DNA of 64,000 bases, taken from NCBI RefSeq assembly GCF_002863225.1, contig NZ_PKEK01000036.1:25181-89180 (forward strand). The letters run 5' to 3'. Origin of the DNA: Mycobacterium sp. Lineage in GTDB: Bacteria; Actinomycetota; Actinomycetes; Mycobacteriales; Mycobacteriaceae. Numbering within the stretch: position 1 is the stretch's first letter; the number at the start of each line of letters is the position of its first letter. This document shows, piece after piece, positions 8,037-15,399 of the stretch. The notes beneath the pieces were generated by a model. That model did not search any database and was not told the origin of the DNA. It saw only the letters and a program-made list of their open reading frames with translations. The translations under genes were made by a program, and so were the position numbers.

Positions 8037-8045
8037 TCTTCTGTG

Positions 8046-9185
8046 CTATCGGATCCGGTGAAGCGTTGCATAGTGGTCGGTGGTGTACCAAGCGGAACCA
8101 TCACTTCCTGTGACAATGCGTTCGGTGTCTCGGTTCTGTCCACCGACTTTTGGATTTGCATCCCATTCCTGGTAGGTAATTGGCTGGCCAGCTGCATCCG
8201 TGGTCGGCAATGGGTGTTGTCCGCTTGGCGTGATGTTCTCAAATTTGCCTCCGCCCTTCGTACCTGGTGCGTTCGCTGACCCCGGCCACTTCCCCGCGTC
8301 GATCTGGTTCAGCGTGTCTTGCACATTCTGCGGAAGGGGCTCGCTGCCCGGTCTCCCGCCCGGCGGGGCGGGCCCTCCTTCTACCGGAATCCCGAGCTGG
8401 TCCAGTCGCGCCTTAATCAACGCCCGTCGGTCGGTTATCGAACGCTGGGAGACAAGACAGGCCTCGTACTGGGCCTGCGGCAACAGTCCGACGTTTTCGA
8501 TGCCGCATCGAGCGTTCCACGCTCGCTGCTCAGCGTTGAGCCCTTCCCATTCGGCTAACGCCTCCTTCGCTGTCATGTCCTTCGGATCGACCGGAAACGA
8601 AGGGTCCTGCTTGAACGTCCGGTTGTCAACCGCCCGCACCTGCCCGTTGGTCGCCGGCACCTGTGGGAACGTCGACCCGACGCCGGCCACCGCCGCCGTA
8701 ACCCGGCTCGCCACCTGAGCATCCGCGCTGACCAGTTGCGCCGCCCTGCCACCAATATTCGCGGCATGCGCTTCAGCGGCCGCCTGTCGCGCCGCCCGCT
8801 GTGCCGCCGACCCGCCAGACATCCGATCGGCGACCGAAAGGTCCTCGCCCACTTCGAATCCCGCGGCGCGGGCGTCCTCGACGGCGTAGCGAACACCCGA
8901 GCGGGCCGCTTCGAGTTCCGAGGCCCCGCTGCGCGCGACGGTCGCGGCGTCGTGGAGTTGGTCCACTACCCCGCTGGTGGTCATCAGGTCGGCGTGGGTG
9001 TCGGTGCGCAGCGCATCAGCGGCCTGGCCGCTCCAGTCGACGCCCATCGCGTCGCTCCACACCCCGTGCGCGGCCCCATAGCTACGCTCGCCGACGGCCT
9101 CCCAATGACTGGCAGCCTCAGTAAGGTGATCGGTCGGCCAATTCACCAACGCCGACAGACCAGGGCCTCCTGCGACGGCTGCCAT
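8046..9185 (-). CDS. T7SS-associated polymorphic toxin with C-terminal barnase-type RNase domain
   Basis: A 379-residue toxin. Residues 1-100 are helical with a WSGQAADAL (WxG-type) turn, as in ESX-exported proteins; the middle is an Ala-rich helical stretch and a linker. Residues about 285-379 form a barnase/RNase-N1 domain: GKFENITPSG, YQEWDAN, DTERIV and TTDHYATLHRIR. E340, R356 and H371 match barnase E73, R87 and H102, with the R-to-H spacing of 15 residues preserved, so the active site is complete. It should cleave single-stranded RNA. It is preceded two bases upstream by an EspC-like gene and followed by barstar. Export through an ESX system is inferred from the N-terminus and partner. 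Confidence 0.9.
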   Translation of the reverse strand: MAAVAGGPGLSALVNWPTDHLTEAASHWEAVGERSYGAAHGVWSDAMGVDWSGQAADALRTDTHADLMTTSGVVDQLHDAATVARSGASELEAARSGVRYAVEDARAAGFEVGEDLSVADRMSGGSAAQRAARQAAAEAHAANIGGRAAQLVSADAQVASRVTAAVAGVGSTFPQVPATNGQVRAVDNRTFKQDPSFPVDPKDMTAKEALAEWEGLNAEQRAWNARCGIENVGLLPQAQYEACLVSQRSITDRRALIKARLDQLGIPVEGGPAPPGGRPGSEPLPQNVQDTLNQIDAGKWPGSANAPGTKGGGKFENITPSGQHPLPTTDAAGQPITYQEWDANPKVGGQNRDTERIVTGSDGSAWYTTDHYATLHRIR

Positions 9186-9187
9186 GG

Positions 9188-9487
9188 CTAGAGACTCACC
9201 ACCTGCTTGAAAATGGCGGCAAGCGCGGCTGCCGACACACCTTCCTGTGCGACGTAGCTGTTGTCGGCTTTCACCACGTGCGCGGCGCGCCGATCCACGA
9301 GTGCTGCCAAGCCGGCGGTGAACGCCGCAACCTCGCCGTGAGCAGCATCGACGGCTGCCGCACTGGCCTGGCAGGCCAACCCGAGCCCGGTGGGTGCCGC
9401 GACTTCGTGCAAGTCGCCCGCCGTAGCACCCCAGCGCGTGGCCATGGCATGCACGCCTTCGGTGTCTACGTGCACTTTCTGCTCCAT
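9188..9487 (-). CDS. EspC-like ESX secretion-associated protein
   Basis: A 99-residue helical hairpin protein of the EspC/T7SS small-protein type (WXG100-related). VHVDTEGVHAMATRWGATAG at the N-terminus and the Ala-rich second helix fit that family; the DNSYVAQEG segment resembles the export-motif region following helix two (YxxxD/E-like, here Y-V-A-Q-E). It probably forms the co-secreted partner of the RNase toxin encoded two bases downstream. The start at 9487 is chosen for homology; an extension to 9607 adds a segment with no family resemblance. No ESX structural genes are in the window, so a core ESX apparatus elsewhere would be needed. Confidence 0.78.
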   Translation of the reverse strand: MEQKVHVDTEGVHAMATRWGATAGDLHEVAAPTGLGLACQASAAAVDAAHGEVAAFTAGLAALVDRRAAHVVKADNSYVAQEGVSAAALAAIFKQVVSL

Positions 9488-9580
9488 GGCCGGGAGTGTA
9501 GGCACATCTGTCACTTCCAAACCAGTCACCGCATAGGCTGGAAGAGCAGCGAGGCTAGGCAAGCATAGAGAGAAGCGGCA

Positions 9581-10345
9581 ATGGCGCACCAGATGCCACG
9601 AGACCACAAGGGCGACTATGGAATTGACGGCTCATTCCACATCATCTCGGCTCGCGGCCAGGCGGTCGGCATCGGTGTCGGTGCCACCGCCCTCGCCACC
9701 GCCGCCGGCCTCAACCTGAAACGCGGCAACCGCCTGATCGCTGCACTCACCGGCGCCTCGTCGCTCGGCATCGCCGCAAGCACGGCGCTCTACATCTACG
9801 TCACCAGGGCCGGCAAGTTCGCGGTCTGGCAGCGAATCCTCGACGAACTCGTACTCCAGGGCGACGAAACCGTGCTCGACATGGGCTGCGGGCGCGGTGC
9901 GGTGCTGCTTGCCGTCGCCAAGCGGCTGCCGAAGGGTAAGGCCGTCGGCGTCGACCTGTGGCAGGCCGACCAAACCAACAACTCGCCGTCAGCCACCCTC
10001 GCCAACGCGGAAATCGAAGGCGTCAAAGACCGTATCGAACTGCACACCGGCAACATGACTGCACTTCCGTTCGCCCACAACACCTTTGACGTGATCGTCA
10101 GCAGCCTTGCCATCCACAACATCCCGGGCCATGACGGGCGTCGCGAAGCGCTGAACGAGGCCATCCGCGTCATGAAGCCCGGCGGACGACTCGCGATCGC
10201 CGATCTGATGGAGACGAGACAGCACGCCGAGCACCTGCAAGCCCAAGGTTGGCAAGAGGTCGAACACAGAAGCATCGGATGGCGCATGTGGTGGGGCGGA
10301 CCCTGGATGACGACGCACCTTGTCACCGCGACAAAGCCGCGATGA
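9581..10345 (+). CDS. Membrane-anchored class I SAM-dependent methyltransferase
   Basis: A 254-residue methyltransferase. Residues about 25-72 contain two hydrophobic segments (AVGIGVGATALATAAGL; LIAALTGASSLGIAASTALYIYV), then a Rossmann methyltransferase with motif I VLDMGCGRGAVLL, acidic residue in GVDLW, and motif IV/post-I FDVIVSSLAIHNI. The substrate is unknown; the membrane anchor suggests a lipid or quinone-like acceptor (inference). It reads away from the EspC-like gene across a 93-bp gap holding both promoters. Confidence 0.85.
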   Translation: MAHQMPRDHKGDYGIDGSFHIISARGQAVGIGVGATALATAAGLNLKRGNRLIAALTGASSLGIAASTALYIYVTRAGKFAVWQRILDELVLQGDETVLDMGCGRGAVLLAVAKRLPKGKAVGVDLWQADQTNNSPSATLANAEIEGVKDRIELHTGNMTALPFAHNTFDVIVSSLAIHNIPGHDGRREALNEAIRVMKPGGRLAIADLMETRQHAEHLQAQGWQEVEHRSIGWRMWWGGPWMTTHLVTATKPR

Positions 10346-10432
10346 ATCGGGCGGGAACTCCTGCGTAACACTGCGAACATCGGCTGTTTAGCCCCCTAGT
10401 CTCGAGGCGATCGGTCCCTAGTCTCGAAGTCG

Positions 10433-11395
10433 ATGGACAACCCACTGCGGCATCCTCCCGGAGTGCCACGCGTCGAAAAGCCACGCGCCGAAGGCCAATT
10501 CCATCTCGCCGACGGCCGCCGGCTCGGCTATGCCGAATTCGGCGACCCGAACGGTCCGGTGGTGCTCTGGTTCCACGGAACCCTCGGCGCGCGACGCCAA
10601 TTCCTCGCCAAGGGCAGGCGCGCCGCGGAGCGACTCGGGCTGCGCGTCATCGTGATCGAACGACCAGGCACCGGGCTGTCCGACTCGCATCGCTACACCT
10701 CGGTCAGCGAATGGGTCGCCGACATGGCCCAGGTGGCCGACGCCCTCGAAGCCGAAAAGTTGGCCGTCGTCGGCATGTCCGGCGGCGGACCCTATGCGCT
10801 GGCCTGCGGTGCCCTGCCTCCGATGGTCGACCGCGTTGCCGCCGTCGGCGTGCTCGACGGCACCGTCCCCGCTGTCGGCCCCGAAGCCACTCGCGCCGGC
10901 GCCACCAACATCGCCCGCCGCTTCGGCCCCGTCCTCACTCAGCTACGCCGACCGCTGGCGGTGATCGCCACCATCCTGCTCGCACCGCTGATTCCGTTCG
11001 CGCACTACGCCTATCGCGTCTACATGCGGATGTGGCCCGAGGTCGATCGGCAGGTGCTCAACGATCCCGAGGTCGAGGCGATCTTCGTCGACGACATGGT
11101 GAACGCCTTCCGCGGCCGATGCCTGGCCATGGTCGACGACGCTCGACTCCTAGGGCGCGACTGGGGTTTTCGCCTCGTCGACGTCAAAGTGCCGGTGCGG
11201 TGGTGGCATGGCGAGACCGACCACGTGGTCCCGATCGACGGCGTGCACACGGCCATCGCGCGCCTGCAGGATGCCGAACTCACCGTCCGCTCCGAAAGCC
11301 ACCTCGGCGGCTTCGCGATGACCGAAGACGTGCTCGCCCACATGCGCGAGAAGCTCATCGGCGGCGTGGGGGACCTCCCCGCAGTTGCGCGGTAA
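10433..11395 (+). CDS. Alpha/beta hydrolase fold protein
   Basis: A 320-residue alpha/beta hydrolase. The oxyanion motif WFHGTLGAR, the nucleophile elbow VVGMSGGGPYALAC (Ser), the acid in WWHGETDHVVPID and the histidine in ESHLGGF form a full catalytic triad. A hydrophobic helix (VIATILLAPLIPFAHYAY) lies in the cap region and may touch the membrane. Probable esterase, lipase or epoxide hydrolase-like activity; the substrate cannot be read from sequence. It stands alone, 87 bp after the methyltransferase gene. Confidence 0.88.
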   Translation: MDNPLRHPPGVPRVEKPRAEGQFHLADGRRLGYAEFGDPNGPVVLWFHGTLGARRQFLAKGRRAAERLGLRVIVIERPGTGLSDSHRYTSVSEWVADMAQVADALEAEKLAVVGMSGGGPYALACGALPPMVDRVAAVGVLDGTVPAVGPEATRAGATNIARRFGPVLTQLRRPLAVIATILLAPLIPFAHYAYRVYMRMWPEVDRQVLNDPEVEAIFVDDMVNAFRGRCLAMVDDARLLGRDWGFRLVDVKVPVRWWHGETDHVVPIDGVHTAIARLQDAELTVRSESHLGGFAMTEDVLAHMREKLIGGVGDLPAVAR

Positions 11396-11407
11396 CTCAC
11401 ACGTCAC
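11392..11407 (+). promoter_or_regulatory. Candidate MtrA-type direct repeat (GTNAC-N6-GTNAC)
   Basis: GTAAC at 11392 and GTCAC at 11403 are spaced 11 bp, the one-turn direct repeat reported for the actinobacterial response regulator MtrA, which controls cell-wall hydrolase genes. It overlaps the end of the preceding hydrolase gene, about 175 bp before the NlpC/P60 start. More GTNAC words occur at 11447 and near 11489. The short motif could be chance. Confidence 0.3.
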
Positions 11408-11580
11408 AGCAACACCGTCAGCTGGTTGGCACCCATTTTTGAAATCGTGACTACATGCGATATCAACCGAGCCGTGATATCGGATGCGGTCACAAAACGA
11501 AAAAAGAGAATTGCCTCGGAGAGGTGAATCCCCGCGTGCCGATCGTGCGCGGCAGTGCCCCTCCGATAGCGTCGACAGAC

Positions 11581-12609
11581 ATGACCGGCGCCGTGACCCG
11601 CATCGCGCTAGCCGGCATCATGTCCATCGCCCTGGCAACGCCGGCCGCCGAGGCGGTGCCCGCGACCAAGAGCGCTTATGTCTCGGTCTCAGTGGCCACG
11701 GTGTGGACCACGCCGCAGAGCCCGCGCCCGGTCGACCACCTAGCCCTGACCAATCCGGTCGATATTCGCGACTGGGTGGCCGCGATGACGCAGGACCAGC
11801 AGGAAGCGCTTACCTCGGACGAGCTCGACCAGACGCAGGTCCTCTTCGGCGACCGCGTGGTTGTCGTGCGGGAACAGGGCGACTGGGACGAGGTACGGGT
11901 CCCGGGCCAGGCCACCCCGAAGGACTCTCAGGGCTACCCCGGTTGGATTCTCAAGTCCCAGTTGGCAATCGACGCGGGCTACGGCGCACTGAAGGAATAC
12001 GGCCCCTTTGCGCTTGCAGATCGCGGTACTACCACTTGGCTGTACGGCGACTCCGCGCTTTCGGCCAAGGCCCTCGAGATCAGTGCCAACACCCGGCTTC
12101 CCGTCCTGAATCGCACCGCGACGGCCGTGCAGGTGGCAACGCCCGATCGCGGCACGAAGTGGCTGGATGCCCGAACGGTGTCCGTCTACGAAAAGCCCAC
12201 GGAAATAAAGCGTCCCACCGGAGCGGACCTAATCAAATACGCAGCCACGTTCGTCGGCATCCCCTACGTGTGGGGCGGCGTGTCCGGGTTCGGGATCGAT
12301 TGCTCCGGCTTCACCGCCGCCGTCTACCAGGTGCACGGGATCACTCTGCCGCGCGACGCCGGCCCGCAAGCCGCCGATAACCGCGGCCGCGCAGTGGACA
12401 AATCTGCCCTGCAACCCGGCGATCTGCTCTTCTACTCGCACGAGGGTAAGGACCCCGTCAATCCCGACGCGATCCACCACGTGGCGATGTACTACGGGAA
12501 CGGCACCATGATCGAGGCATTCGACAAGTCGGAACCGGTGCGCATCACGCCCGTTCGACTCGACGGCGATTATTGGGGCGCGCGCCGCTACCTCGACCCG
12601 CCCCGATGA
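11581..12609 (+). CDS. Secreted NlpC/P60 peptidoglycan endopeptidase
   Basis: A 342-residue exported protein. The N-terminus MTGAVTRIALAGIMSIALAT ending in PAAEA is a signal peptide. A middle region (about residues 40-215) resembles paired SH3-type wall-binding domains, including VVREQGDWDEVRVP. The C-terminal NlpC/P60 domain starts near residue 218: VWGGVSGFGIDCSGF carries catalytic C241 and IHHVAMYYGNG carries the catalytic histidine (residue 299/300). It should cut peptide stems of peptidoglycan outside the membrane. The ATG at 11581 was chosen because the signal peptide begins there; the upstream in-frame codons look non-coding. Its TGA overlaps the ATG of the kinase-MurQ gene (ATGA), indicating translational coupling. 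Confidence 0.9.
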   Translation: MTGAVTRIALAGIMSIALATPAAEAVPATKSAYVSVSVATVWTTPQSPRPVDHLALTNPVDIRDWVAAMTQDQQEALTSDELDQTQVLFGDRVVVVREQGDWDEVRVPGQATPKDSQGYPGWILKSQLAIDAGYGALKEYGPFALADRGTTTWLYGDSALSAKALEISANTRLPVLNRTATAVQVATPDRGTKWLDARTVSVYEKPTEIKRPTGADLIKYAATFVGIPYVWGGVSGFGIDCSGFTAAVYQVHGITLPRDAGPQAADNRGRAVDKSALQPGDLLFYSHEGKDPVNPDAIHHVAMYYGNGTMIEAFDKSEPVRITPVRLDGDYWGARRYLDPPR

Positions 12610-14309
12610 TCCTTGCCGTCGACCTCGGCAAGACCTCCTGCCGCGCCGCCGCGGCCGGCCGCAGGGCCGCGGGCGCTGGTGCACCCGGGCTTGCGACGCC
12701 CGGCGGCGTACGGGCTGCCGAAGCGGCGATCCTAGCTGTCGCAACGGAACTCGGTCCGGTCGACGAGGTGATCGTGGGCGCCGCCGGAGCGTTCGCGGCG
12801 CCGGACGCGGCCCGCGCCCTGGGGCACGCGCTGCTGACGTCGCTGCGGGCGGAGCGGGTCGCGGTGACGAGTGACGCCGTCATTGCGCACGCGGGTGCGT
12901 TGAACGGGCAACCGGGCGTCGTGCTGATCATCGGCACCGGCGTCGTCGCGCTCGCGATCAATGCGCAGGGTGCGCTGCGGACCGTCGACGGCTGGGGCCC
13001 GTGGTTGGGCGACGAAGGCGGCGGCGCATGGATCGGCGCCAAAGGGCTGCGCGCGGCACTGCGCGCCCACGACGGCCGCGGCCCCGCCACCGTGCTACTC
13101 GACGCCGCCCGCGCCCGCTTAGGAGCGCCGGAAACCTGGCCCGCCCAACTCACCGATGCCGCCGCCCACGCGGCTTTCGCGCCCGACGTGCTCGCCGCTG
13201 AAGACGACCCAGTGGCCGTCGAGATCGTCCATGCCGCCGCCGACGCCATCGACACGACGGCCCGCGCGGCCGGGGACGGCCCGATTGCAATAGTCGGCGG
13301 TCTCGCGGAGCACCCAGCGCTGCGCGGCACGCTCAACGCAGTCCCGCCCGCCGGCGATGCGCTGGACGGCGCACTGCGGCTGACCCGAATTCACGAGCCC
13401 CACGTCATCCGCGCGCAAGCCAAACCCGTTGTCGTACAGGGCCTCGATGCCCTCGCCACCGAAGCTGCCCGTCCGGACCTGCATGACCTTGATGCGCGGC
13501 CGATAAAAGACGTCGTCGCACTGCTGGTCGCCGCCGAAGGCGAGGCGCACGCCGCGATAGAAGTGGCGGTCCCGCGTATCGCCCAAGCTGCCGAGGCGAT
13601 CGTCACGCGCCTCCAACACGGAGGCCGCCTGATCTACGCCGGCGCCGGAACACCCGGACGCCTCGGTGTGCTCGACGCGGCCGAATGCGGCCCCACCTTC
13701 GGCACCGATCTGGTCCGCGGCGTGATCGCCGGCGGGCCAACGGCTTTGACCGAGGCGATCGAGGGCGCTGAAGACACGTTCGACCCTGCCGACCTGGATG
13801 ACCTGACCGCCGCCGACGCGGTCGTCGGGATCACGGCGTCAGGACGCACGCCGTATGTGCTCGGCGCGCTCGACTACGCGCACACACGAGGCGCGCTGAC
13901 TGTCGCGATCGTCAACAACGCCGGCAGCGAAGCGTCGGCCGATATCATCGTCGAATTGCTGACGGGCGCAGAGATTCTCGCCGGATCCACCCGGTTGACC
14001 GCAGGGACAGCGCAGAAGGTCGCGCTCAACGCGCTCTCGACCAGCGTGATGATCGCGCTCGGCAAGGCCTACGGACCGCGGATGGTCGACGTCCGCCTGA
14101 CCAACGCGAAGGTGCGCCGACGGGCGGTGCGCATAGTCCGCGATGCCGCCGGGGTCGACGAGCAGACCGCGGCCGCCGCGCTCGCCGCCGCCGGCGGTCA
14201 CGCCAAGACCGCGATCGTCGCGCTGCTCGCGGGCATCGACGCGGCGGAGGCCACTGTCCGGCTCGAACGGACACGAGGCCACGTACGGGCCGCACTCGGT
14301 GAGCGTTAG
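12606..14309 (+). CDS. murQ: Fused sugar kinase (BadF/NagK/MurK type) and MurNAc-6-phosphate etherase (MurQ)
   Basis: A 567-residue two-domain enzyme. Residues 1-260 form an ASKHA sugar kinase: phosphate-1 loop MILAVDLGKTSCR, GTGVVALAI, and GDEGGGAWIGAKGL, as in GlcNAc/MurNAc kinases of the BadF/BadG family. Residues 265-567 are MurQ: GGRLIYAGAGTPGRLGVLDA with the catalytic Glu in AECGPTFG, EAIEGAEDTF, and VVGITASGRTPYVLGALDYA. The kinase would make MurNAc-6-phosphate and the etherase would split lactate from it to give GlcNAc-6-phosphate, so both steps of MurNAc salvage are in one chain (inference). It overlaps the NlpC/P60 gene by four bases. Normal MurQ is about 300 residues, so both halves are full size. 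Confidence 0.88.
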   Translation: MILAVDLGKTSCRAAAAGRRAAGAGAPGLATPGGVRAAEAAILAVATELGPVDEVIVGAAGAFAAPDAARALGHALLTSLRAERVAVTSDAVIAHAGALNGQPGVVLIIGTGVVALAINAQGALRTVDGWGPWLGDEGGGAWIGAKGLRAALRAHDGRGPATVLLDAARARLGAPETWPAQLTDAAAHAAFAPDVLAAEDDPVAVEIVHAAADAIDTTARAAGDGPIAIVGGLAEHPALRGTLNAVPPAGDALDGALRLTRIHEPHVIRAQAKPVVVQGLDALATEAARPDLHDLDARPIKDVVALLVAAEGEAHAAIEVAVPRIAQAAEAIVTRLQHGGRLIYAGAGTPGRLGVLDAAECGPTFGTDLVRGVIAGGPTALTEAIEGAEDTFDPADLDDLTAADAVVGITASGRTPYVLGALDYAHTRGALTVAIVNNAGSEASADIIVELLTGAEILAGSTRLTAGTAQKVALNALSTSVMIALGKAYGPRMVDVRLTNAKVRRRAVRIVRDAAGVDEQTAAAALAAAGGHAKTAIVALLAGIDAAEATVRLERTRGHVRAALGER

Positions 14310-15316
14310 CCGGGCGGGACGACGCGGACCCCGCGGCGGTACCGGGTGGGACCGCAGCCGAACCAGCGCCGACATGACCGGCTGAGCACACTTTGTTCGG
14401 CGTACCCGAGTTCTCGGGTCAGGTGGGTGAGGCTGATGTCGGTGTCACGCAGGTAGTGCTCGGCGGTCTCACGGCGCACGCTGTCGATGAGTTCGCCGAA
14501 CGTGGTTCGCTCCGCCTGCAATCGACGGTGCAAGGCCTTCGGATGCAGGTCGAACTGCGCGGCGATCAATTCCAGGCTGGCCGCGCCGGTCGGCAACAAC
14601 TGCCGGACCATCCTGCGCACCGACTCGGTCATGGCGGGCTGATGCGGGGCGATGCCACGCAGGTACCGCACGACCGCTTGATGGGTCAGCGCGTCCTGTT
14701 CGAGTGGGCGCGCGAGATCGGCTGTGCGAAAGGTGAATCCAGCGATGGGCTGGGCGAAGTGCGGACGGCAGCCGAAGTAGCTCGCATAGTCGGCCTTTGC
14801 GGTGAGCGGCCGGTGCGGGAGGTGCACCGTCAGCGGTCTGTACTCGGCGCCGAGCATGAACCGCAACATGCCCAGCGACACTCCCAACGACAATTCGGTG
14901 GTCTGCGGATGCGGTGGCGGTCGCTCGATCAACACCTCGAACGCGTAGAACGAGTGCTCGGGATTGGCGCACGGGTCGATATGGGCGGCAATCGCCGGGC
15001 TGTAGGCCGCCAGAAACGTCTCGACGATCACGAAGGCGTCGCCGACGGTGGCAGCGGTGCGCGCCGCGACACCGAGCGGACCGAGGATCTCGATGCCCTG
15101 CCGCAGCGCCAAGCGCCGCCCGAAATCCGGAGTCGAGGTGGCTGCCGCCGCCGTCTCGACTGCCTCGATGAGACTCAGGTACGGCAGAAAAACCTCGTGG
15201 TCACCGACATCGCCGGCCGAGACGCCGGCGGCCTCCAGTAGCGCGACCGGATCGCTGCCCAACTCTGTCACCAACTGCGGATATCCCGACAGCGATGTGC
15301 CACGGACCACAGACAT
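14306..15316 (-). CDS. AraC-family transcriptional regulator
   Basis: A 336-residue regulator with an N-terminal arabinose-binding-like (PF12625 type) domain and a C-terminal AraC HTH: LIAAQFDLHPKALHRRLQAE is the first HTH, and LTRELGYAEQSVLSRSCRRWFG carries the conserved second HTH. It is divergent from the amidohydrolase cluster and likely controls it. The intergenic gap contains four TGTC words spaced one helical turn. The ATG at 15316 is preferred; an upstream TTG at 15352 would place the repeats inside the coding region. Its TAA overlaps the stop codon of the convergent murQ gene. Confidence 0.87.
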   Translation of the reverse strand: MSVVRGTSLSGYPQLVTELGSDPVALLEAAGVSAGDVGDHEVFLPYLSLIEAVETAAAATSTPDFGRRLALRQGIEILGPLGVAARTAATVGDAFVIVETFLAAYSPAIAAHIDPCANPEHSFYAFEVLIERPPPHPQTTELSLGVSLGMLRFMLGAEYRPLTVHLPHRPLTAKADYASYFGCRPHFAQPIAGFTFRTADLARPLEQDALTHQAVVRYLRGIAPHQPAMTESVRRMVRQLLPTGAASLELIAAQFDLHPKALHRRLQAERTTFGELIDSVRRETAEHYLRDTDISLTHLTRELGYAEQSVLSRSCRRWFGCGPTRYRRGVRVVPPG

Positions 15317-15352
15317 GTCAACAAATGTCAAATACTTGTCCGCAACTGTCAA
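15316..15352. promoter_or_regulatory. Four helically phased TGTC direct repeats (putative AraC operator)
   Basis: TGTCAA at 15316, TGTCAA at 15326, a variant TGTCCG at 15337 and TGTCAA at 15347 recur at 10, 11 and 10 bp, all on the same face of the helix, in the gap between the divergent AraC regulator and amidohydrolase genes. Direct repeats of this sort suit an AraC-type activator binding as a multimer. Read on the minus strand they are TTGACA-like, so they may also serve as -35 boxes. Confidence 0.45.
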
Positions 15353-15399
15353 GACGTCGACGCGATCCGGCCCGCATTCTGATTATGGAGAGGACCACC

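Noticed and set aside
11475..11545. Possible c-di-AMP (ydaO-type) riboswitch before the NlpC/P60 gene
   Set aside because: The gene class is a frequent ydaO target, but the conserved cores and pairings of that riboswitch could not be matched.
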